Positions 37,802 through 44,887 of a stretch of 64,000 nt of DNA are shown piece by piece (the first letter of the stretch is position 1; the number at the start of each line of letters is the position of its first letter). Below the pieces are notes generated by a model. It was not told the DNA's origin. It did no database searches and saw only the letters and a program-made list of their open reading frames with translations. The DNA comes from Akkermansia muciniphila (GTDB lineage Bacteria > Verrucomicrobiota > Verrucomicrobiia > Opitutales > UBA953), in NCBI GenBank assembly GCA_943331445.1, contig CALQLO010000010.1, forward strand, positions 1 through 64,000. Reading direction: 5' to 3'. A program made the translations under genes and the position numbers.

Positions 37802-40045
37802 ATGCCCATGCTTCGCCTCCCCCTCCTCGCCACCACGCTTTTAGCGTGTGCCCTCACCTTCGCCGCCCCCACTTCGGGCGATTGGCTGAACGTCCGGGAA
37901 CATGGTGTCTCTGGATCTGACTTCGCCACAACCGCAGCCACGACCGCCGGCTCGAAGCAGATTACAGTGACGAATGTCGGCGACTTTCAGGTCGGCCAGG
38001 CGGTGATGGTGTCCAAGGCCAACGTGCGCTATACCCCGACCTTCCTCTGGGGTACGGGCGAGCGCTATAAGAACATGAAGCCTCTCAATGGTTCGGTCGA
38101 AGTCCGGGGTTACGACGGCACCGCCGGGAGCTGGGTGACCTACCTCCTGGATATCAAACCCTCCGCTCAACCCAGCTTCCGGTGGAGCGATGACCTCGGC
38201 CGCACTTGGCAGCCCGAGCAACTGATCACCCACGACTGGCAGAAACTGAACGGCGGCCTTGAAGTGAAACTCAACGAACGAGACTGGCAGGCCGGCTACG
38301 TCATCGCCTTTGGCGGACGCGATCAACTCATCAGCCGCATCACCAAGATCGATGGTAACGTCCTCACGCTCGAAGACGCCGCCAATCGCACCATCTCCGA
38401 TGGCAAAGTCCGCCATAACGACACGCGCGCCCTGCAGGCCGCCATCAATAAGGCGCAGAAAGAGAAACTGAAAATCTACATCCCCTCGGGTCATTATCGC
38501 CTCTCCGCCGGGCTGGAGATCCGTAATCCAGGCTCGGTCACCATCGAAGGCGCCAACCCGATCGACACCATCATCGACATCAGCGAAGGCGAAGGCGCGT
38601 GCTTCATGACGTCGGGCGGGACGGAATTCAATCTACGTAATCTCAGCATGGTGGGCTTCATGGGCTTCGATGAACGCGATAAAGCCGGCGAACTCCGCAC
38701 CTTCGGATCAACGGCCGTCTGGGGCTTCTTCCTGAAGCCCTGCAACGCCCTTGAAATCCGCAACACCCGCCGGGTCTTCGTCGAGAACTGCCATGGCTCC
38801 AAGATGTCCCGCGAATGTTTCGTGGCTACTAGTCGCAGCCGCACCGGACAGAAGGCCGGCCCAGAAGCTGGCTTCAGCAATCAGGGCGTGAAAGCCGAAA
38901 GCGAAGGCGACGCGCCCGACACGGGTAATTGCGAGCAGGTCACCTACTTGCGTTGCTCCGTCACGAACTCCGCCCGTAACGCCTTTAACGACGTCATGTG
39001 CGGCTCAGAGAATACCTCCGTCCTACAGTGCCGGATCGTCGACGTCGGCGGCTGCACCTGGGAAGGCGCCTCCCGCTATGTGAAATTCATCGGCAACTAT
39101 GTGCGCAATGCCGGCGTTGTCGGCATGGGCAACCTCGGACCAGCCAACCGCGACAGCTCCTTCCCCACCCTGGGCTCCGGGCAGCACATCATCGCCGACA
39201 ACGTCTTCGAAGATATCGCGTGTTACGGAGCCGCGGCCATCCGGACGAGCCGCGGAGCCACGCAGGTCATCATCCGCAATAATCTGTTTATCAACTTCCG
39301 CTCCCATGCAATCGACAGCGGCGGTGGCTTCGTGCCCAACGAATATCAATCCGCCAACACCCTCATCACCGGCAATATCATCGACCTGACCTCACCCGAC
39401 GGCACCGCGAAAGCACGGACGGCCATCACAGTGGACGGCGATGACACCACGGTGACGGATAATCAGATCTACGTGCGCGGCAAAACTGACCCTCTGGTCA
39501 CCGCCATCCACGTCCGCGAACCCTCCCGCCACGTGCTCATCCATGGCAACCTCATCCGTGATTGCGGCACCGGCATGCAGGTCAGTTCCGGCTTCGCCCC
39601 GGTCAACGTCGTGCTCAACCCGACTTCTTTCACGCCGCGCTACGGCCGCGTACCGATGGGCGGATGGCAACTCCGTGACAAGCAATACCACGGCTGGCAG
39701 TTGAATTGGCTCAAGGCCGGCAAGCCCGTTGGCTCAGCAACCATCGAGAACTATGATTTCACGACCCTGACGTTTACGCTGACCGCACCCGCCGACTTCA
39801 AGCCAGGAGATCTTTTTGAAATCCACCCGCCCCAACTCAACTGGAACATTCGGGCGAACACCCTCAGCGGCTGCCTCAACCCGATCGTCATCGATGCCAT
39901 CGGCAGCGAGACCTCCTTGATTCACGATAACCTCATCAGCCGCGGCGACGCGCCACCCTCGACCACGGCCATCCGACTGACCCGCGGCCAATTCGAGCTC
40001 ACGGGTAACCGGCTCAGCGGTTTCGGCCCGGCTCCTACTCGTTAA
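37802..40045 (+). CDS. Secreted right-handed beta-helix protein (pectate lyase-like)
   Basis: The 747-residue protein has a signal peptide (about 1-22; a second ATG at 37808 is equally possible). After an N-terminal beta region (DWLNVREHGVSGSDFATTAA is typical of the pectate-lyase superfamily) a parallel beta-helix runs from about 200 to 610: VTIEGANPIDTIIDI, LEIRNTRRVFVENCHGSKM, TYLRCSVTNSARNAFNDV, HIIADNVFEDIACYGAAAI and VIIRNNLFINFRSHAID. The C-terminal part has a second set of turns (NTLSGCLNPIVIDAIG, SLIHDNLISRGD). It could be a lyase, hydrolase or epimerase on a uronate-rich polymer. Catalytic residues cannot be fixed by eye. Confidence 0.82.
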   Translation: MPMLRLPLLATTLLACALTFAAPTSGDWLNVREHGVSGSDFATTAATTAGSKQITVTNVGDFQVGQAVMVSKANVRYTPTFLWGTGERYKNMKPLNGSVEVRGYDGTAGSWVTYLLDIKPSAQPSFRWSDDLGRTWQPEQLITHDWQKLNGGLEVKLNERDWQAGYVIAFGGRDQLISRITKIDGNVLTLEDAANRTISDGKVRHNDTRALQAAINKAQKEKLKIYIPSGHYRLSAGLEIRNPGSVTIEGANPIDTIIDISEGEGACFMTSGGTEFNLRNLSMVGFMGFDERDKAGELRTFGSTAVWGFFLKPCNALEIRNTRRVFVENCHGSKMSRECFVATSRSRTGQKAGPEAGFSNQGVKAESEGDAPDTGNCEQVTYLRCSVTNSARNAFNDVMCGSENTSVLQCRIVDVGGCTWEGASRYVKFIGNYVRNAGVVGMGNLGPANRDSSFPTLGSGQHIIADNVFEDIACYGAAAIRTSRGATQVIIRNNLFINFRSHAIDSGGGFVPNEYQSANTLITGNIIDLTSPDGTAKARTAITVDGDDTTVTDNQIYVRGKTDPLVTAIHVREPSRHVLIHGNLIRDCGTGMQVSSGFAPVNVVLNPTSFTPRYGRVPMGGWQLRDKQYHGWQLNWLKAGKPVGSATIENYDFTTLTFTLTAPADFKPGDLFEIHPPQLNWNIRANTLSGCLNPIVIDAIGSETSLIHDNLISRGDAPPSTTAIRLTRGQFELTGNRLSGFGPAPTR

Positions 40046-40081
40046 GCCCATAAAAGGCCTACACCCGGGCAATTTCTCCTC

Positions 40082-40106
40082 GCAACCAAAGGGGGTGCGG
40101 GTTGTC
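40082..40106 (+). promoter_or_regulatory. ECF-sigma-like promoter, GCAAC-N17-GTC
   Basis: GCAAC (40082-40086) and GTC (40104-40106) are 17 bases apart, in the second copy of the conserved block beginning GGCAAWTTCTCCTCGCAACC. The GTC lies 72 bases before the start at 40179. Confidence 0.45.
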
Positions 40107-40178
40107 TCAATCCTGTCCCCAGACACTGGCGCGAGGCCCCCCTCGCCGCCCTTGGCCCCCTTCCCCCGCTTTCATCCC

Positions 40179-41411
40179 ATGCGCCCCCTCCTCGCCCTCA
40201 CCCTGGCCTCGCTCTTTGCGAGCGCCACCGCCGCCGAGGTCAGCTTCTCGAAGCAGACCCTGACTAAGGACTTCGTCGCCGAAGGCGTCGCAGTCGCGGA
40301 CTTCAATCATGATGGCCACATGGATGTCGCGGCCGGCGGCACCATCTGGTTCGGACCTGACTTCAAAAAGAAAGAATCCCACACCCCGCCCCCCGCGAAG
40401 CCTTATGACGGCGCCAAGGGCTACTCCGACTACTTCGTCTCCTACGCCCATGACTTCAATGGCGACGGCTGGGCCGACATCCTCGTCTATGGCTTCCCGG
40501 GTGCCCCTGCCTGGCTCTACATCAACCCGCAGGGAAAAGGCGGCGAATGGGCTAAGCATAATATCTTCGACGTGGCGGACGGTGAATCGCCGGCCCTCGC
40601 GGACATGAACGGCGACGGCAAGCCCGAGCTCCTCATTCACTCCAGCGACCTCAAGAAGGATCCGAAAGCCAAGGGCGGCAAGAGCGGCGGCCAGTTCGGC
40701 TACGCGGAAATCGATTGGGCTAATCCGACGGGTAAAGCCAAGTTCCACCCCATCACTGAAAAGTCTCCGGCCAACGATCAGAAGATCTTCAAATACACCC
40801 ACGGCTACGGCGCTGGCGACGTCAATGGCGACGGGCGCGTCGACCTGCTTGAAAAAGATGGCTGGTACGAACAGCCCAAGGATCTCTCCAAGGGCGAGCC
40901 CTGGACGTTCCACCCGGTAAAGTTTGCCGGCCATGGTGGTGCCCAGATGTATGTCTACGACGTCAACGGCGACGGACGCCCCGACGTCATCACGAGCGAC
41001 CATGCCCACGGCTACGGCCTCTCTTGGTTCGAACAGAACAAAGACGGCACCTTCACCGAACATAAGCTCATGGGCACCACCAAGGCCGACGCGCCGCTCG
41101 GCGTGAACTTCAGCCAAATCCATGCCATCGAACTCATCGACGTCAATGGCGACGGCCTCAAAGACATCGTCTGCGGTAAGCGCCGCTGGGCCCACGGCCC
41201 CAAGGGCGATGCTGACCCCAGCGACGACCCGGTGCTCTACTGGTTCGAACTTAAGCGCGACGGCAAGGGCGGCGCGACCTACATCCCTCACTTGATCGAC
41301 AACGACAGCGGCGTCGGCACCCAGTTCTGGGCTGGCGACATCAACAAGGACGGCAAGACCGACGTAGTCGTGGCCAATAAGCACGGCGTCTTCGTGTTCA
41401 CCCAGAAATAA
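40179..41411 (+). CDS. Secreted FG-GAP/VCBS repeat protein
   Basis: From ATG 40179 (signal peptide MRPLLALTLASLFASATA) the protein has 410 residues. It carries about seven FG-GAP-type repeats with calcium-binding DxNxDGxxD loops: DFNHDGHMD, DFNGDGWAD, DMNGDGKPE, DVNGDGRVD, DVNGDGRPD, DVNGDGLKD and DINKDGKTD. Such repeats build an integrin-like beta-propeller that binds ligands or glycans outside the cell. No enzymatic motif is visible. It is flanked by a promoter-like site and a strong terminator, so it is likely a single-gene unit. Confidence 0.88.
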   Translation: MRPLLALTLASLFASATAAEVSFSKQTLTKDFVAEGVAVADFNHDGHMDVAAGGTIWFGPDFKKKESHTPPPAKPYDGAKGYSDYFVSYAHDFNGDGWADILVYGFPGAPAWLYINPQGKGGEWAKHNIFDVADGESPALADMNGDGKPELLIHSSDLKKDPKAKGGKSGGQFGYAEIDWANPTGKAKFHPITEKSPANDQKIFKYTHGYGAGDVNGDGRVDLLEKDGWYEQPKDLSKGEPWTFHPVKFAGHGGAQMYVYDVNGDGRPDVITSDHAHGYGLSWFEQNKDGTFTEHKLMGTTKADAPLGVNFSQIHAIELIDVNGDGLKDIVCGKRRWAHGPKGDADPSDDPVLYWFELKRDGKGGATYIPHLIDNDSGVGTQFWAGDINKDGKTDVVVANKHGVFVFTQK

Positions 41412-41432
41412 TCTGCCGTTATCCCTCTACGG

Positions 41433-41470
41433 CCCGTTGCTTGCTTCACTGACGGCAACGGGTCTTTTAT
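41433..41470 (+). terminator. Intrinsic terminator
   Basis: CCCGTTGC (41433-41440) pairs perfectly with GCAACGGG (41455-41462) around a 14-base loop, followed by TCTTTTATTTT. It ends only a few bases before the next ATG at 41477, so the serine hydrolase gene needs a promoter within or upstream of the stem, or read-through. Confidence 0.8.
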
Positions 41471-41476
41471 TTTACC

Positions 41477-42712
41477 ATGCGTTCCGCGATTCCCCTTCTC
41501 GTTCTCCTCGCCTCGTTACCGCTCGCGGCAGCCGACCGAGGCCCGCTGGCCCCGGCGATGCAACCGTTCGTCGACAAACAAATCATTGCCGGAGCAGTGA
41601 TGATCGTAGCCGACAAGGATAAGGTGCTGGATGTCGAGACGGTCGGCTTCGCCAGCCTCGACGAGAAAAAACCAATGGTGGCGAACAACCTTTTCTGGCT
41701 AGCCTCCATCAGCAAGACGTTCGCCGGCACAGCCATCATGATGCTGGCCGATGAAGGCAAGCTACGCCTCGACGACCCGGTCGAGAAATACGTTCCGGAA
41801 TTCAAAGGCCAGCAAGTCGCCGACGAAAAAGATCCGACGAAGCTCCACCCCCCGGCCCATCTCCTGACAATCAAGGAACTGCTCAACCACACCAGCGGCA
41901 TCGTGACCCCGCAGGATAAGCGCCTAAAGCGGACCGATGACTTACTCAAAGATGAGGTCGCGCAATACGGCACCCTGCCGCTCATCCGCGAACCTGGCAC
42001 GAAGTTCGAATACAATAACTGCGGCATCAACACCGCCGGTCGCATCGTCGAGGTCGTCAGTAGCCTAGCCTACGCGGACTTCCTTCAGCAACGCCTACTG
42101 ACGCCACTGAAGATGACCGACACCAGCTTCTGGCCCAGCGAGGAACAAGTCTCCCGTCACGCGCGCACGTCGAAGTGGAACGAGGCCCACACAGAATTCA
42201 CCGACCTGCCCTTCAAGCCCGACGCCAATCAACTTAAGAAAGCGCCCGCCGGACCCAAGGTACCCCTGCGTCTGCTGACGGAACAAGGCAGCGCCTTCAT
42301 CGGCTACTACGCGCATCATTACGCCATGCCCGCGGGCGGCCTCTTCTCCACAGCCCAAGACATGGCACGCTACGGTCAGATGTTCCTCAACGAAGGTGAC
42401 CTTGACGGGCATCACTACCTCTCCGCCCAGGCCATTCGCACCATGACAAGCGATCAGACGAAGGAAATTAAAGTCAGCCCGAATGAGTCCCGCGGGCTTG
42501 GCTGGTTCGTCAAAATGCGCGATACCGATGGCCCAGCCACCGGCAGCTACGGGCACCGCGGCGCCCGCGCCCCGGCCTTCTGGGTCGACCCCAAGAACGG
42601 CCTCACGATGGTCATCCTCATCGAAAGCTGGGACCTTAAAGGCAAGGATCACGAGAACGTCTACGCGGCCTTCTTCAAAACTGCGGTCGCGAAATATGGC
42701 AAAAGCCACTGA
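41477..42712 (+). CDS. Secreted serine hydrolase (class C beta-lactamase/esterase-like)
   Basis: The 411-residue protein has a signal peptide (MRSAIPLLVLLASLPLAAA) and a beta-lactamase-type transpeptidase fold. SxxK is SISK (Ser77, Lys80); the YxN-type motif is in FEYNNCGINTAG (about 175-187); the third motif is GHRG near residue 359 in place of KTG. This suits the esterase/D-aminopeptidase branch often found in PVC polysaccharide clusters, so it is not a call for antibiotic resistance. It is the first of three closely packed genes (41477, 42720, 43931). Confidence 0.88.
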   Translation: MRSAIPLLVLLASLPLAAADRGPLAPAMQPFVDKQIIAGAVMIVADKDKVLDVETVGFASLDEKKPMVANNLFWLASISKTFAGTAIMMLADEGKLRLDDPVEKYVPEFKGQQVADEKDPTKLHPPAHLLTIKELLNHTSGIVTPQDKRLKRTDDLLKDEVAQYGTLPLIREPGTKFEYNNCGINTAGRIVEVVSSLAYADFLQQRLLTPLKMTDTSFWPSEEQVSRHARTSKWNEAHTEFTDLPFKPDANQLKKAPAGPKVPLRLLTEQGSAFIGYYAHHYAMPAGGLFSTAQDMARYGQMFLNEGDLDGHHYLSAQAIRTMTSDQTKEIKVSPNESRGLGWFVKMRDTDGPATGSYGHRGARAPAFWVDPKNGLTMVILIESWDLKGKDHENVYAAFFKTAVAKYGKSH

Positions 42713-42719
42713 GCCCATC

Positions 42720-43934
42720 ATGAGACTTTCGCTCATCATCGCAGCCGCCTGCGCACCCCTCGTTGGCTTCACGGCCGACTACGCGATTGATCGCGCCGAA
42801 GTCTTAAAGCTCGCCGAACTCTGCAACCACGCCCCAGCCATACACGCTGCCGAAGGCTTCAAGACCGACGGCGACGTCCATGCAATTTTCTACGACGCTT
42901 TGCCTTGGAACGGAAAACCCACGCGCGCGTTCGCCTGGATCGGTCTGCCGGCCAAGCGCGAAGGCAAGGTCCCTGGCATGGTGCTCATCCATGGCGGCGG
43001 CGGCACGGCTTATAAGGAATGGGTCCAGAAATGGAACGACCAAGGCTTCGCAGCCATCAGCATCGCGGTCGAGGGCCAGACCGACGCCACCGAAAAGAAG
43101 GACGCCAAGGCTAGGCCGACCTGGGTACGTCATGCCTTCGGCGGCCCGGCCCGCGATGGCACGTTCGCCGATACGAAGTTACCGCTGAGGGAACAGTGGA
43201 TGTATCACGCCCTCGCCGATACGATGCTGGCGAATTCTCTTCTACGCTCACTCCCCGAAGTCGACGCCAAGAAGATTGGCGTGATGGGTATCTCTTGGGG
43301 TGGCGTCATCACGAGCACGGTCATCGGTCTCGATGAACGCTTCGCCTTCGGCATCCCGACCTACGGCTGCGGCCATCTCTTCGACGCGGAGAACGGGTGG
43401 GGCAAAGCCCTGCATGACAACGAAGGGTATAAGCAGGTCTGGGATGGCATGAACTACGCCGAGCGCGTGAAGATGCCCGTGCTCTGGCTCTCCTGGCCGC
43501 AGGACGCGCACTTCCCGCTCGACTGTCAGGCCGAGAACTACCGCAAGGCGCCAGGCCGTCGCATGGTCTCGCTCATCTCCAAGATGGGCCATAGCCACCC
43601 CGCCGGCTGGAACCCGCCCGACAGCTACGCCTTCGCCAAGAGCGTCGTCGAGACCGGCATGCCATGGGGCAGCTCGCCTTCAGCCAAGACCGAGTCCGAC
43701 ACGGCCATCGCCGTATTCCATTCCACGAAGCCGCTCATCCGCGCCGTGCTCGTCTCGACGACCGACAAGGGTTTTACCGGTACACGCAAGTGGGTCGAGA
43801 CGCCGGCCATGGCTGCCAGCGGTGGCGGCGGCACGACGGCTTCCGCCCCCCTGCCCGCCGGCACGACGGCCTGGTATATCAACGCCTACGCCGATAGCCT
43901 CACGCTCACCTCTGACTACCAAGAAATCAAATGA
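42720..43934 (+). CDS. Secreted alpha/beta hydrolase (acetyl-xylan esterase-like)
   Basis: From ATG 42720 the protein is 404 residues with a signal peptide (MRLSLIIAAACAPLVGFTA). The oxyanion-hole motif HGGGG is at 91-95, the nucleophile elbow GISWG at 190-194 (Ser192), a likely acid at SWPQDAHF and the base in KMGHSHPAGW. It resembles PVC acetyl-xylan-esterase/dienelactone-hydrolase-type proteins that deacylate polysaccharides, though peptidase S9-like activity cannot be excluded. It starts seven bases after the serine hydrolase stop and overlaps the next gene by ATGA, so the three form an operon. Confidence 0.86.
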   Translation: MRLSLIIAAACAPLVGFTADYAIDRAEVLKLAELCNHAPAIHAAEGFKTDGDVHAIFYDALPWNGKPTRAFAWIGLPAKREGKVPGMVLIHGGGGTAYKEWVQKWNDQGFAAISIAVEGQTDATEKKDAKARPTWVRHAFGGPARDGTFADTKLPLREQWMYHALADTMLANSLLRSLPEVDAKKIGVMGISWGGVITSTVIGLDERFAFGIPTYGCGHLFDAENGWGKALHDNEGYKQVWDGMNYAERVKMPVLWLSWPQDAHFPLDCQAENYRKAPGRRMVSLISKMGHSHPAGWNPPDSYAFAKSVVETGMPWGSSPSAKTESDTAIAVFHSTKPLIRAVLVSTTDKGFTGTRKWVETPAMAASGGGGTTASAPLPAGTTAWYINAYADSLTLTSDYQEIK

Positions 43935-44827
43935 TCCGCGCCCTTCTCTGCCTGCTCCTCGCGAGCCTGACCCTCACCGCCGCCGACCAGCCGGCCGGTC
44001 GCTCCTTCTTGATGCTCGGCGGCCTCACCCAAATCATCGACGCCTCAGGCAAGGCCACCTGGAAGTATCCCGCCGCCACACGCGATGGTTATATCCTACC
44101 GAACGGCAACCTGCTGCTCACGCTCTCGAAGACCAAGGCCTATCCCGGCGGCGCCGTCGTCGAAGTGACGCGCGACCAGAAGGTCGTCTGGGAATACAAG
44201 GGCATGCAGTCGGAAGTGAACACGGCCATCCTGCTGGAAAACGGCAACGTGATGCTAACCGAAGCCGGTGATAAGCCGCGCCTCCTCGAGGTTGCCCGCG
44301 ACGGTTCGATTAAGGTCGAGATTCCACTGGGCTGCCAGATCACCAACCACCACATGCAGAGCCGCATGGCCCGCAAGCTTCCCAATGGCCACGACCTCGT
44401 GCCGCAGGACAAGACCGTCCGCGAATACGATGCCTCCGGCAAGGTCGTCTGGGAATGCAAGAGCCCGGAGTCGACCTTGGACAACCGCTCCTTCTGCTGC
44501 CTGCGCAACGCCGCCGGCCACACGCTCATCAGCCTCACCGTCGGCAGTAACCTCATCGAAGTCGACGCGGCCGGTAAGGTCGTCTGGGAACTCCGGGATG
44601 GCGACCTCGCGGGCGTGCGGGTGAATCGCACCACAGCCGTCTCCTGGCTGCCCAACGGTAACATCGTCTTCAGCAACTATATGGCCCGCGCCCCGCAGGC
44701 CAAGGTGGTCGAGATCACCCGCGAGAAGAAAGTCGTCTGGACCTACACGGATGTCTCCAATCAAGGCGTGCACGAACTCCAGTTACTGGATGCCGACGGC
44801 AAGCCCCTGCCGGGCATCCTGCGCTGA
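43931..44827 (+). CDS. Secreted beta-propeller protein with PQQ-like repeats
   Basis: The 298-residue protein has a signal peptide (MIRALLCLLLASLTLTAA) and six or so repeats with the pattern G-K-V-V-W-E: GKATWKYP, DQKVVWEYKG, GKVVWECKSP, GKVVWELRDG and KKVVWTYTD, alternating with LPNGNLLLTLS-type strands. This is a PQQ-like or arylsulfotransferase-like propeller. No PQQ-binding residues can be confirmed, so the call is structural. Its ATG overlaps the TGA of the alpha/beta hydrolase (ATGA), so it is coupled to that enzyme and may bind the same substrate. Confidence 0.78.
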   Translation: MIRALLCLLLASLTLTAADQPAGRSFLMLGGLTQIIDASGKATWKYPAATRDGYILPNGNLLLTLSKTKAYPGGAVVEVTRDQKVVWEYKGMQSEVNTAILLENGNVMLTEAGDKPRLLEVARDGSIKVEIPLGCQITNHHMQSRMARKLPNGHDLVPQDKTVREYDASGKVVWECKSPESTLDNRSFCCLRNAAGHTLISLTVGSNLIEVDAAGKVVWELRDGDLAGVRVNRTTAVSWLPNGNIVFSNYMARAPQAKVVEITREKKVVWTYTDVSNQGVHELQLLDADGKPLPGILR

Positions 44828-44848
44828 TAGACAGTTCACCCTATTTAA

Positions 44849-44874
44849 GGAACAAACCCCCTCGGTCGCACATC
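44849..44874 (+). promoter_or_regulatory. ECF-sigma-like promoter, GGAAC-N18-ATC
   Basis: GGAAC (44849-44853) and ATC (44872-44874) are 18 bases apart, as at 29573. The ATC is only 13 bases before the 44888 start, so the leader would be very short. It lies in the only gap between the 43931 gene and the DUF1592 gene. Confidence 0.38.
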
Positions 44875-44887
44875 CTTCTCATACCCC

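Noticed and set aside
41477-42712. Beta-lactamase resistance gene
   Set aside because: The fold and SxxK match class C enzymes, but the third motif is GHRG instead of KTG and the surroundings are glycan esterases, so an esterase-type serine hydrolase is more likely.
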